64,000 nucleotides of DNA, taken from assembly GCA_947685225.1 (NCBI GenBank), contig CANTUV010000031.1, positions 63,593,001-63,657,000 on the forward strand, in the 5' to 3' direction. Each line of letters starts with the position of its first letter. Within the stretch, counting starts at the first letter, position 1. The notes under the pieces were generated by a model that searched no databases, had not been told where the DNA came from, and worked only from the letters and a program-made list of their open reading frames with translations. Below, piece by piece: positions 12,061 through 22,547 of this stretch. The stretch comes from Garcia nutans. Its lineage: Eukaryota > Streptophyta > Magnoliopsida > Malpighiales > Euphorbiaceae. The position numbers were made by a program, and so were the translations under genes.

Positions 12061-12359
12061 CTGCGAATTAAAGAATCAAAAGAAGATATTGAATCAAGGG
12101 GGCATGGAAAGCCTATTCGCTTGTGGAAGCCCCAGTCACTTTGCAAAGAGAAGAAATGCGTGCTTATGCAAAGAACTAGACAAGAAAAACATCAATCAAA
12201 GCTTGCATGAAAGAAAAAAAATCCTTGGGGGGGGGGAAAGGAGAGGATATAATATCCAATCAAAATTGGAGAAAAAAGGAAAAGCAGTTGCAAGGGAAAA
12301 GTGGTTAAAGTGCAAAAACTCCCTTGGAAGATCAAAACAAGGAAAACATGGATCAAGCA

Positions 12360-12560
12360 AGACATGGCCAAGCCAAATCAAGCTTGGCCGTGTCACCTCA
12401 AAGGAAATCTTGGCAGAACATGACACGGGCAGAAGACATGGCCAAGCCACTGACCGTGTCTCACCTAATGGGAAAAGCCAAGAAAGACCAAGCAAAGAGA
12501 GAAGGGAAGCAGTAGGTGACACTGGCAGGTGACAAGGCCAAGCCACTGGCCGTGTCACTT
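12360..12560 (+). repeat. Palindromic GACACGGCC module, Tat copy
   Basis: It contains GACATGGCCAAG...CTTGGCCGTGTCAC near 12361-12400 and, near 12507-12560, GCAGTAGGTGACACTGGCA, then CAAGGCCAAGCC and ACTGGCCGTGTCAC. The latter aligns with the Athila LTR unit in the same orientation, from the CAGTAG start to the right stem. The frame open through it on the plus strand is not protein-like. Confidence 0.65.
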
Positions 12561-12579
12561 CCATCTTCAAAGAACAAAG

Positions 12580-12835
12580 AAGACTCGATCTCAAAGGATG
12601 AAGATCCATTTTCAAGGGTGAAGACCCGATCTCAAAGGATGAATATCCATTTTCAAGGGTGAAGACCCGATCTCAAAGGATGAAGATCCATTTTCAAGGT
12701 TGAAGACCCGATCTCAAAGGATGCAGATCCATTTTCAAGGGTGAAGACCCGATCTCAAAGGATGAAGATCCATTTTTAAGGGTGAAGACCCGATCTCAAA
12801 GGGTGAAGATCCATTTTGATGGTGAAGAATCACAA
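12580..12835 (+). repeat. ~42-bp minisatellite of GGRT-GAAG-AYCC mini-hairpins
   Basis: About six units alternate GGATGAAGATCC and GGGTGAAGACCC, each a 4-bp stem around GAAG, separated by CATTTTCAAG and GATCTCAAA. Counterparts lie at 53870-54185 and, with ATAAA/TAAA loops, 57420-57690. Confidence 0.85.
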
Positions 12836-12889
12836 TGCATAAAACAGCCAGAGCAGTCAGACTTTCCAAATGATAAAAGGTCAGTCAAA

Positions 12890-13135
12890 CTCAATCTCGG
12901 GCCCAAGCACCCATTCTTGGGTCCAAGAACCCAAGCTCGGGTCCAAGTACCCATTCTCGGGTCCAAGTACCCAAATCAAATCAATCTCGGGTCCAAGTAT
13001 CCAATCCCGGGTCCAAGTACCCAAATAAAATCAATCTTGGGTCCAAGTACCCAAATCAAATCAATCTCGGGTCCAAGTACCCAAATAAAATCAATCTCGG
13101 GTCCAAGTACCCAATACCGGGTCCAAAACCTAAAT
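12890..13135 (+). repeat. ~36-bp minisatellite of GGGTCCAAGTACCC units
   Basis: About six full or partial units of GGGTCCAAGTACCC separated by AAATCAAATCAATCTC. Each core is an imperfect inverted repeat (GGGT/ACCC). The long open frame across it only reflects the repeat period. Confidence 0.85.
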
Positions 13136-13612
13136 TTTTCTTAGGTCGAGAACCTAGAATTATCCTTGAGTTCAGAACTCGAACTGGGTCCAGAACCCAA
13201 ATTTTCCTTAGGTCCAGAACCTAGAATCTCCCTTGAGTCCAGAACTCGAACCGGGTCTAGAACCCAAATTTTCCTTAGGTGAAGAACCTAGAATTATCCT
13301 TGAGTCCAGAACTCAAACCGGGTCCAGAACCCAAATTTTCTTTAGGTCGAGAACCTAGAATTATCCTTGAGTCCAGAACTCGAACCGGGTCCAGAACCCA
13401 ATTTTTCCTTAGGTCCAAAACCTCGAATTATCCTTGAGTTTAGAACTCGAACCTGGTCCAGAACCCAAATTTTCCTTAGGTCCAGAACCTAGAATTATCC
13501 TTGAGTCCTGAACTCGAACCGGGTCCAGAACTCAAATTTTCCTTAGGTCTAGAACCTAGAATTATCCTTGAGTCCAGAACTCGAACCGGGTCCAGAACCC
13601 AAAACCTCAACC
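13136..13612 (+). repeat. ~68-bp minisatellite built from three near-palindromes
   Basis: About seven units. Each holds TTAGGTCCAGAACCTA, GAGTCCAGAACTC and GGGTCCAGAACCC in order, joined by AATTATCCT or AAATTTTCC spacers; the units begin near 13138, 13202, 13269, 13335, 13403, 13470 and 13539. Related arrays precede LTR2 and LTR3. Confidence 0.88.
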
Positions 13613-13675
13613 GTTTCATCAAAAATTAAGTCTTATTTCTTTTCGCTCTCTTTCACTAAGGTTTCAGATCATTCA

Positions 13676-13689
13676 AGCAGGGGGCAAAC
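13676..13689 (+). promoter_or_regulatory. Polypurine tract of Tat internal-1
   Basis: AGCAGGGGGCAAAC lies directly before the LTR start TGTAGACCC. Equivalents are AGTAGGGGGCACAC before LTR2 (19379-19392) and a decayed AGCAGGTGGCAAAC before LTR3. Confidence 0.8.
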
Positions 13690-15797
13690 TGTAGACCCTC
13701 AATTTTGACCCAATCCGGTCCAATATATTTTATTTAGTCTAAAATGATTTTTGTTGTCTAATGGTCTAAAATAATTTTTATTAAATAATTTTTGCTTTAG
13801 TATCTAATTTTTATTAATAAAAAATAGAAATAAACAAATAAAAGTCAAAAAATAAAAATAAAATAAAAATCGGAGTCGAAAAAATCTGCGACGAAAAAAT
13901 TGTCTCGCGGGCCCGTGGGCATTTCGCCTGCAGGAAATTCCTGCGGGCGAAATCACTGTGCTATTTTGCATGCAGAAATTTTCTGCCTGTGACTATTTTG
14001 CACGCCGAAATTTTCTGCCTGCGAAAAAGCTTATGGGCCCGCTCCGCGCGCGCTGCCGCAGCCAGCTGCAGCAGATTTTTTCGCAGCAGTTTTTTTTCGG
14101 CAGCGCAAATTTTCCGACGCAAATATTTCAAAACCTAATCCAATTAGGTTTTGGTTTCTTTTTTTATTAATATTACTTACCTTAACTAATTAGGAATAAA
14201 CAACCTCAAACCACTATAAATAAGGACCAAAGACAATTAATTTGCGGAAGGCAAAAATCCAAGAGGAGTTTGGAAAATTTGAAACCAAATCAAGGAAGGA
14301 AAAGAAGAAATTCAATTCCAACTTTTTTCTGGAATAGCAGTAGCATGATTTAGAGGATTCAAAGGCAAAAAAAGCTTGTCTTTGGAGCTAGTTCATCCAA
14401 GAAGAATTGTTTTTTGGAGAAATCATCAAAAGAAGGTATGTGTTAATTAATTTTCTTTAATTGTTTTCTTTACACAGTAGTAAATTTATGAAATCAAAAT
14501 TAAAAACCTTTGAACTTTAATTTAGTTTTTCTAAAGCCAAAAAACCTTATTTTGTTACTTTATTTTCCAAAAAGACTTAAAATTGTTATTTTTTCTTCTT
14601 AAAAACCTTAAAACTCTAATTGAACATATTTTTCAACAAAACTAAGATGTAAATTCTGTTTCTTTTAAAATTTTAAAGTAGGTTCTATTTCATTCAAAAA
14701 GTCTTCTAAAACATCTTTTCTACTTATAAAAACTTTAATTTATTTGTTTAAATTCATAAAACTTCATGAAATTATCAAATTGATTTCTGAAACCCTAAAA
14801 ATTATTCACCACCCATGACCCTAGTTCTAAATCCTAAAATCCAAAATTCAACTTCCAAAATTCAAAATAATGAACACTAACCCTTTTAAAACCTTAAACC
14901 CTAATTTTTATGAACCCTAATCCTATTAAAACATTAAAAAACATAAAAACATAAAAACCTAAATTTTACACAGTAGCTTAGGAACCCAATAACCAAAAAT
15001 CACAAATTAAAGTATTTTAAAGTATTTAAAACCCTAGTTTTATGATATCATCATTCAAACCTTAATTTTGTTAATCAAAGAGTCTTACCAACCCTTTAAA
15101 TCATGAAACCTTAATTTATTTTAATTCCATAAAAAGTCACAGTAGCCATAATTGGACTTTTATTTGCTTTATTCAATTCCATACTTGATTATGCTTTGAT
15201 TTATTTCTTATGCTTTAATTTATTTAATTTCAATACTTGATTTATTTAATTTATCATGGATGGATGTTTATTTTATATTTTGATTAATAGCTTTGATGAA
15301 TAATTTATTTATGATGAATGATTATTTACTTTTATCAATTAATTTAGATTTCCAAAAGTTGTAAGAGTTATGTTTTCACTTGGTGAGTACCTCATTAGTT
15401 AAACATCATGTAATTTAATTTGCTTTTCTATTTTAGAACCTATGTAAAGGGCATGTTTCTACCTTTTTGGTGGGTGTCCTATTTAGGCATGTAATGTAAA
15501 GACATGTTTCTATCCTTGGATGGGTTTCCAATTATTTGCTTTGTTTGGACATTGTTTGATTTTAATATAATGATGCTTTCTTTTAATTATTGTGTGTAAT
15601 ATGGATAATATTGTTATATTTAAGAATTTTATAATATTAAGACCTGTAAAGGAGGCCAGCTCCAATGAACCAGGCGTTGTGGGGGTGCTAGGCCATTTCT
15701 CACCTTCCCCACACGTACCCAACTTTCCAAACCCATTAGGGGGTTGGGGATTCCTTAGGAATCGAGTCATCCACCCCTTTCTTTTTCCCGCCCCCTT
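13690..15797 (+). repeat. Tat LTR1
   Basis: It begins TGTAGACCCTCAATTTTGACC after a polypurine tract. It has a good TATA box, CTATAAATAAGG (14214-14225), and three nested hairpins (about 15364-15393, 15447-15480, 15498-15530). Alignment with LTR2 and LTR3 holds to about 15790 (CACCCCTTTC), just short of where their LTRs end; from there the sequence is an inverted LTR tip. The last bases of LTR1 are therefore missing or replaced, and no PBS follows it. Confidence 0.8.
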
Positions 15798-15973
15798 TTT
15801 TTATTTTATTTTTATTATTTATTTTTTTTGTTTATTATTTTTAAAGCAAATATTACTTACTTAAAATAACAAAAATTGTTTTAGACTAAAAAATATATTG
15901 AAAAACACAAAAAATTATTTTGGACTAATTAAAATATATTGGGCCGGACTGGGTCAAAAATTAAGGGTCTACA
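15798..15973 (-). repeat. Inverted 5' tip (~175 bp) of a Tat LTR
   Basis: Read on the minus strand from 15973 it starts TGTAGACCCTTAATTTTTG and continues ACCCAGTCCGGCCCAATATA, then AGTCTAAAACAATTTTTG, closely matching the first ~180 bases of LTR1. It therefore makes an inverted repeat with 13690-13870. It ends exactly at the LTR terminus, beside Tat RNase H sequence (15974), as expected for the end of a minus-strand insertion that was later truncated and fused to LTR1. Confidence 0.8.
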
Positions 15974-15974
15974 C

Positions 15975-16374
15975 CAAGTAAATGAAGAGTGGGAGTTGAA
16001 AGAAGAAAAATTAAAACCATACCAACATTACTTGACCATGATGAAGAAGAACTTCTAGGAGTGCAAGTTTTTACACCTATAAAGAGAAGAAAACCAGATG
16101 GTTGATGCCCTAGCTACATTGGCTTCGGTATGGGAAAATCCTATCAACTTATCCCTCAAGCCTCTGATTTTGACCAGTTCATCAACTCCTTGCTATGAAT
16201 ATGAGACAATCATGGAAACTGATATAGACCATGATGCGTGGTATGATACTATAAGATAATTTTTGGAAGAAAGGAAATACCCATCGGGGGCAACAAAGAA
16301 AGAAAGAAGAGCCATAAGGCGGTGGTCCTTACAATACATCACCTTTCATGGAGAGTTATATCGAAGATGGCCTA
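15975..16374 (+). pseudogene. Tat/Ogre-lineage RNase H to integrase fragment (internal-2)
   Basis: One frame shows EEWELKEEKLKPYQHYL, NQMVDALATLAS, and a later ITFHGELYRR. These match the end of the RNase H region and the start of integrase in Tat/Ogre polyproteins. Stops lie near 16056 (TAG), 16077 (TAA) and 16257 (TAA). The fragment starts at the inverted LTR tip and ends where the antisense PMD gene's last exon begins, so the catalytic integrase core is absent. Internal-2 thus derives from an autonomous Tat element, unlike internal-1 and internal-3. Confidence 0.75.
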
Positions 16375-18466
16375 ATGGGGGTGCATTTGAAGCTTCTTAT
16401 TTTGTTCTTCAAGCATCTGCTGTGAGCCAGAAAGGAAAAGAGTAAGAGCATACATAATCATCATACATATAGCATAAATTACTATGAAACAAGAAAACTT
16501 ACCAGCTAACTGATATCAATACCCTGTGGATGACATGGCATATCAGGTGGACTAGAATGAGCAAATGAAGAAGCAGTAAAAGAAGGTCTAGCCTCATGAT
16601 CAAATGGGATAGCAGCCTATAACAATCATTAAAAAAGTGAAAACAAGTTAAGAAAGAAGCGATTACAGTGAAAAAATGGTAAAAGTTTACCTGTGAAGTG
16701 CTAGCCCCGATATGTAGAACAAACTCTCCTCCCTCTCCATGATGTTCCTCTTCATCTCTATCCTCATTTTCTTCAAAAATTTCCCAGACACTAACAGGAG
16801 ATACGTCAAAGTTCAAAAGCCCAATTTGAATAAACTGGGTATAAGATGCACCGGTGGATAGAGAAAGGTTTCAACATCATAACAGTGCCGAGCCAACCAC
16901 CATGTATTCTCCGGCATTCATGTGATATTTAAGGTATACTCCGGGCAACGCATTGGGATTCTCCTCTGCTTGGGACCAAGAAACCATTCGTATACTCTCT
17001 CTCCAAGAAACCAGCCACTAGACAAGGGCCGGCAATGACTCAGAAGGTATGAAGAAAAGGCAATGCTGCATTCATGGAGGAAGTTCGATTTGTCTGCTCT
17101 TCTGTGTTCCACTAGGCCAAATTCACCTACAAAATGGCATAAGGTAAGTAAACTTTCATAAATAAATTTTAAAGTATACTAATGCTATTTTACCTGGTCA
17201 CAGGTTAAGCAGCTCAAGACAAAGCGTTGGGTATGCACATGGTGAGAGCTGGGAACTTCTATGCAATCTGACAACTAGAAATTTAATCTCGAATACCCAA
17301 CTCTCTCTCGAGAAATACCAGGCACCCTCACAAGATTATGCTTATATGCCCATGCCTATAACAATAATAAAAATCAAATTCGTACAAGAAAAGAATGGAA
17401 TTGACATTGCTGGAAGAAGAGTACCTCGACAATCACCATAAAACCAACAAAGGACTTCTTATTTCTGCAAATTTTGTGAAGACCATGGTAAAGACAGGCA
17501 AGACCAGCTTCACCCCAACCATAAAGTGGTACCATCCTCATATAAGTAAGGGCCCTTAGCACTGAGAAATGGATGGCAGATTCGGTGCTGCTTAAAATGG
17601 TTGACCCGAGCAAATACAACAAAAATCCCTGAGCATACTGTTGGGTTGTGTCTCTATGAACTCGTCCTTCTAGTTCATCCAATAACTATTAATTGGCTCA
17701 ATTTTTATCTTGAAAGGTTCCATACCAATTAATTGTTGAATTTCTTCAAATGTCAAAATATCATTGGTAAGAGGAACAAGACCATCATACCGAATACTAG
17801 TTATAGCTGTATAATCGACCAGACCAATTGTCATCTATCCAACGGGCAAATGAAAAGTATGAGTTGTGTCCAACCATCATTATGCAAGTGCCTGGATCAC
17901 GCTCCAGTCTATCGGATACTCCTCGGATGGTAATTGTAAGATGAAGCTTTCAAAACCGCAATATCCGATAATCTGCCTTACCCGAGAAGGCACTGCATCA
18001 TACCATTGTCGGGCTTTGTAGACACACCGTCCGTCCCGAATAATGCAACGATCACGCTAACATGGAGCCAGGTAAGTTAACATGAGGTAAGTATATCATT
18101 ATATCAATACCACCGATTTTTAGGCTAAATTCATTTATATTCTATTTTTTCTATTTACTTAAATTCTTAAATTAATATATTTTTTGTAAATTTTCTAAAA
18201 AACAAAAAATATATGAAAAGAAAAAATGAAAAATATGAAAAAAGGAGAAAAACAATAAATAAAAAGAAACAAAAAACATGAAAAAAAATAAGAAAACAAA
18301 AATAAAAAAATAATTTGCTGTTAAAATAAATAATTACCTTGCTCTTTTGATTTGAACTATGATGGAGCGGCATTTCGACTAGTAGATTTATATTTTCATT
18401 TTCATGCCGTTGAATAAACTCTAATAACTTAGCATTAGATCGAGTTCCTGATCTTGAAGCATGCAT
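16372..18466 (-). pseudogene. Plant mobile domain (PMD) gene remnant, antisense within a Tat element
   Basis: A minus-strand gene with about six exons and GT-AG introns: 18466-18338 (ATG start, MHASRSGTRSN), 18056-17425, 17355-17194, 17126-16691, 16616-16503 and 16419-16372 (TAG end). Exon 2 carries the PMD signature: IIGYCGFESFILQLP, DTTHTFHLPVG...MTIGLVDY, then QGFLLYLLGSTIL and VPLYGWGEAGLACLY. The last exon is a short charged helix, EEQNKKLQ. Damage: TAA and TGA just before the WLDTTHTF stretch, TAG after HLPVG, a frameshift near 17680, further stops in exons 3 and 5, and a phase mismatch at exon 4. PMD is known from MULE-type transposons and retrotransposon extra ORFs; its biochemical role is unclear. 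Its introns lie opposite to the genomic RNA strand, so retrotransposition would not remove them. Confidence 0.72.
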
Positions 18467-18900
18467 TTTTCCAAAACCATATGCTAAACTCTCTAAAATG
18501 AAAGGCTTATAGCTATGAATGAATGAAATGAAGAAGTTTGCAGTGAATGAAATGAAGAAATCAGTCGTTTATATAGAGGAATGGCAAAGAAAAAAACAAA
18601 ATTCAAAAAGTAAAATTTACTATTGATGAATAGCACGTTACTATTTACAAATTGTAGGTTACTATTTATAAATAGTAAATAGTCCATGAACAGTGACTAC
18701 ACAGTAAATAAATAGGAAACTAAATTATTCAATTTAATCATTCAAATACTTGTGTGTATATAAATATTTTTATACTTTTAAAATATTTTTACACGCTTGG
18801 GGCAAACAGAAGAAGATATATGTGTGTATATGGTAAAAATTAGCTAAATTTTTTCTGCAAATTCGTTTACTATACTACTAACTATAATTATTTTTTGCAG
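18467..18900. other. AT-rich spacer upstream of the PMD remnant
   Basis: No gene is visible. Short repeats of CTATTTA(C/T)AAAT(A/T)GTA occur around 18640-18680. If the PMD gene was ever transcribed, its minus-strand promoter would lie here; on that strand a TTTATATAGAGG-like stretch is not obvious, so no promoter is called. The stretch from 18795 (GGGGCAAACAGAAGAAGATAT) resembles 57250-57290 in internal-4. Confidence 0.5.
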
Positions 18901-18904
18901 ACAA

Positions 18905-19320
18905 TTAAATCTCTCTCAGCTCGGGTTGAGAATCCAAATTACCCTTAAGTCTAGAACTTAACCCAGGTCCAGAACCCAAATTACCCTTAGGTCCAGAACC
19001 TAAAGTTCCTCTTAAGTCCAGAACTTAGCTCGGGTCTAGAACCCCAATTATTCTTCAGTCCAGAACTTAGCTTGGGTCCAGAACCTGAATTACCATTAAA
19101 TCCAGAACTTAGCCCGGGTCCAGAATCCAAATTACCCTTAGGTCCAGAACCTAAAATTCCTCTTAAGTCCAGAATTTAGCTCGGGTCTAGAACCCTAATT
19201 ATTCTTAAGTCCAAAACTTAGTTTGGATCCAGAACCCAAATTACCCTTAGGTCCAGAACCTAAAATTATCCTTGATTCCATAACTTGAACCAGGTCCAGT
19301 ACCCAAAACCTCAACCATCT
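18905..19320 (+). repeat. Near-palindromic minisatellite before LTR2
   Basis: Units alternate TTAAGTCCAGAACTTA, GGGTCCAGAACCC and TTAGGTCCAGAACCTAAA with AATTACC(C/A) spacers. It is a diverged relative of the 13136-13612 array at the same position relative to the LTR. Confidence 0.82.
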
Positions 19321-19392
19321 TAGAAAAATTAAATCTTACTGCTTTTCACTCTCTTTTGTTGTGGTCTCAGATCGTTCAAGTAGGGGGCACAC

Positions 19393-20758
19393 TGTAGACT
19401 CTTAATTTTTGACCCAGTATTGTCCGATATTTTTTATACAGTCCAAAATAATTTTTATGGTATTTTAATTAAATAATATTTATTTTAATATTTAATATTT
19501 ATAATTTTTAATAAAAATAAAAATGGTAAAGTTAAACAAATAAAAAAATAAAAATAAAAATCGGCGACAAAAAAATTGGCGACGAATTGGCCAGGTCAAT
19601 TCGCCCGCAGGAAATTCCTCTTCCGAATTGGCCCGAGGCCAATTCGCTGCAGGAAATTCCAGCGGCGAATTGGCTAGCTGCCCAGCACCCGCCTGCAGCA
19701 ACTTGCAAAACCTCACAGTTTTCGTCAGCAATTTTTTCGCCAGTAAATCCTAACCTTCATTACGTTTTCTAAAAATCATAATTAATCTTATAAAATTCCA
19801 AACTGTTTTCTTAAATCCTAAAACCAAATATGTTTTCCAAAATACCAAAAACCCTAACTTTCTTAAAAATCCAATCTAGTAAATCTAAACCCTAAAAGCC
19901 ATGATCCAATAAACCTAATATCACAATCCAGTAAACATGAATTATAAACCCTAATATCTTAAGATTCCAAAACCATAATTTCGTGATGTTACCCCTAAAC
20001 TATAATTTGATTAACCAAAAAACCTTACTACTTCTTAAATGTATAAAACTATAATTCATTCCAATTTTTCAAAATCTTTATAGTAACCTAAATAATAACA
20101 ATAATAATTCTAAAATCCCAAAACCCTAAATGTTAATCAAAGAACTCTAAATTGAGACATAAACCTAAATTCGTATCTTTATTGCTTTATTTAATTTTAG
20201 ATTTAATTAGGTAGTTTTTTATATGTTTTGATGGTTGATTTATTTAATTTACCATGGATGATTATTTTCTTTAATGTTATGATCGTTATTTGTTTGTTTT
20301 AGTATAAATATTGTAAGAGGTATGTTTTCTTTTTGTGGGTACCTCATTAGTTGAATATCATGTAATTTAAATTGCTTTTATATTTTTGACCAATGTAAAG
20401 GAAATGTTTCCACCTTCAGTGGGTGTCCTATTTAGTTTAGACATGGATGATGTAAGGACATGTTTCCATCTTCGGATGGGTGTCCATTTATTTGCTTTGT
20501 TTGAACATTGCTTTGATTTTAATATAATGACATTTTATTTCAATTGTTGCATGTAATATGGATAATATTGTTATACTTAAGAATTTTATAATATTAAGAC
20601 CTGCAAAGGAGGTCGGTTCTAATAAACTAGGCGTTGTGGGGGTGCTGGGCTATTTCTCACCTTCCCCATGCGTACCCAACTTTTCGAACCCATTAGGGGG
20701 TTGGGGATTCCTTTGGAATCAAGTCATCCACCCATTTCTTTATCCCAGCCCGTCTGGG
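19393..20758 (+). repeat. Tat LTR2 (internally deleted)
   Basis: It starts TGTAGACTCTTAATTTTTGACC after AGTAGGGGGCACAC. Compared with LTR1 and LTR3 it lacks the segment with the TATA box (join near 19740-19760), so this copy probably has no promoter. The three nested hairpins are present (about 20316-20345, 20396-20428, 20455-20484). The right boundary is set by a PBS-like sequence at 20759 and is uncertain by several bases. Confidence 0.75.
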
Positions 20759-20878
20759 TGGCAACTCCATTTTCTCCATGCTTAGGTCCGTGTTCTCTAA
20801 GGCCCCGAGCCTAAACAGTACCGAAGTCACAAGAACCATTCCACTGAGAGTGGGGGCAAAAATCCCGCTCACACTCAC
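20759..20878 (+). other. PBS-like site and 5' leader of Tat internal-3
   Basis: TGGCAACTCC at 20759 sits where a PBS belongs; LTR3 has TAGTGACTCC at the same point. A TGGCGACTC-type ancestor would suit a Tat/Ogre PBS. The leader GCTTAGG...GGCCCCGAGCCTAAACAGT...GTGGGGGCAAAAATCC is shared with 56865-56965. The Athila element cuts in at 20879. Confidence 0.5.
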
Positions 20879-22524
20879 TGTTTTATTAGTTTTTGTTATA
20901 GATTTGTGTCTTGTTTATTATAATAATTATTGTTTTATTTAGGTATTTTGTTAGTTTAATCGGTTTGTTTAGTGTTTTCATTAATTTTGGTAATTTTAGT
21001 TTATTTCAGTGTTTATGTCGTTTTTATCTAGTTTTTAGTATGGTGTTTATGTTTTGTTGGTTATTGTTTATTTACTTCTTGTTTAAAGTTTATTTGAAGT
21101 TTTGTTTTAGGTTAAAAAGCCAACGAAGCAAATTGAAGGAAAAAAGGGACAGTAGCTGACACAGGCAAGGGACACGGCCAAGTCAGTGGCCGTGTCCCTC
21201 CAAAGAAGCTCAAACACGGCCATGATTGGTTGACTTGGCCGTGTCTCACTTAAATCCAAAGCAAAGAAGAAGCAACTCACACAGAAGCAAACACAGGCAA
21301 GGGACACGGCCAAGTCACTGGCCGTGTCCCTCCAAAAAGGTCCAACACGACCGTGTCTTCTTCAAGACTTGGCTGTGTCACTCAACAAAGGAGAAAAGAA
21401 GAAACTCTGAGACAGAAGCAAACACAAGCAAGGGACACGGCCAAGTCACTGGCCGTGTCCCTCCAAAGACCACCAACACGGTCGAGTCTCATCCAACTTG
21501 GCCATGTCTCTCATGAACCAAAGACGTAGCGGATTTTTAAAGTGGAGAATTTGTATAAAAGAAAAAAAGAAGCTAGGGTTTAGGGTTGTTGAGATTTGGA
21601 GAGCGTTTTAGCCATCAAAGACAGTTTAGGTTTTGATAACTTTGTTTACTTTGATTTTTTATTACACTTTGGATTAAACTAGCTTAGATTAGATTGTTCT
21701 AGCCATTGATACATCCTTCTTGCAAGATTTGAACAAGAGATTCTTCAGAAGCTTCAAGGAGTTTGTAATTTGGTTTTGTTCTTGAACTTTATCTCTTTAT
21801 TTTCATTGGAATTGCATTTATGAATACTATCATGTCTAAATTGATTTCTTTGAATATGAATGAGATGAGTATGTTTGATAGCATTATGAACTAATTTGAT
21901 CAAGTCTAGGGTTTGTATGGATCTGCTATGATTGTATGAATTGATTATTCTCTTAGTTAATAATTTTTTTAGCCATGATTGAATGGAATATTGTTAATAT
22001 ATAATTGATTGGCCACCAATAATGTGTTTTAGGTATTAGATGATGAATTCAGAGATGAAGTCTAATGCTGGAACAATTCAATTAGGGACTTAGGTGAATT
22101 AGAGATATAACCTATTAAAAAGATTATTTCAATTATAACAAGATTAGTTGAAAGAGGTTTGAATGCGAGAGCTTATTTCCTTGACTCGATTAATTGAGTT
22201 GTTTGAGATTTAATCTTTGAAATTAAATTAGTTAAGAGGAATAACAATTCATACATATAAGTAGTAGAGAAGTGCAAACCCTAGACCTTTCTATCAATTG
22301 AATCAAAACATCAGCTTAATTTACTTTTATTCTTTTTAAACTTCAATCAATCTTCTTCATTAGTTAACAATTTAAATTTTCTTCATTACATGTTATTCAT
22401 AATCTGATAATTAATTAGCCACTTTAGCTTCCTTGTGAGACGACCTTGGGGTGATCACCTTTGCTACAGCTTCCTCGTATACTTGCGAGTGACGCTTTGT
22501 GGTAGAGTTAATTTGAGCGCAACA
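20879..22524 (+). repeat. Athila 5' LTR, 1646 bp
   Basis: TGTTTTATTAG...GAGCGCAACA. It holds three palindromic module units (21150-21525), a TATA box TATAAAA (21554-21560) followed by GAAAAAAAGAAGCTAGGG, and an AT-rich U5-like stretch. The 3' counterpart of the TATA box is at 39476-39482. Confidence 0.95.
21150..21525 (+). repeat. Three tandem palindromic modules, ~131-bp period
   Basis: Perfect 13-bp inverted repeats AGGGACACGGCCA/TGGCCGTGTCCCT with a 6-base loop lie at 21168-21199, 21300-21331 and 21431-21462. Each unit also has a second ACACGG(C/T)C...ACTTGGC(C/T)(G/A)TGTC pair. The array sits just upstream of the TATA box. The open frames through it vary between elements and strands, so conservation looks nucleic-acid-level. 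The 3' LTR copy is at 39072-39440. Confidence 0.88.
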
Positions 22525-22530
22525 AGTTTT

Positions 22531-22547
22531 TGGCGCCGCTGCCGGGG
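22531..22547 (+). promoter_or_regulatory. Athila primer binding site (tRNA-Asp type)
   Basis: TGGCGCCGCTGCCGGGG, six bases after the LTR end. This sequence is typical of Athila elements, which are primed by tRNA-Asp. Confidence 0.88.

Noticed and set aside
12782..13144. 120-codon frame of repeated GPSTQIKSI
   Set aside because: It is the translation of the ~36-bp minisatellite.
15510..15864. Opposing open frames in LTR1 (also in LTR2 near 20558 and LTR3 near 56577)
   Set aside because: They recur in all three Tat LTRs but only over the conserved GC-richer part of the LTR; no start, domain or codon pattern supports translation.
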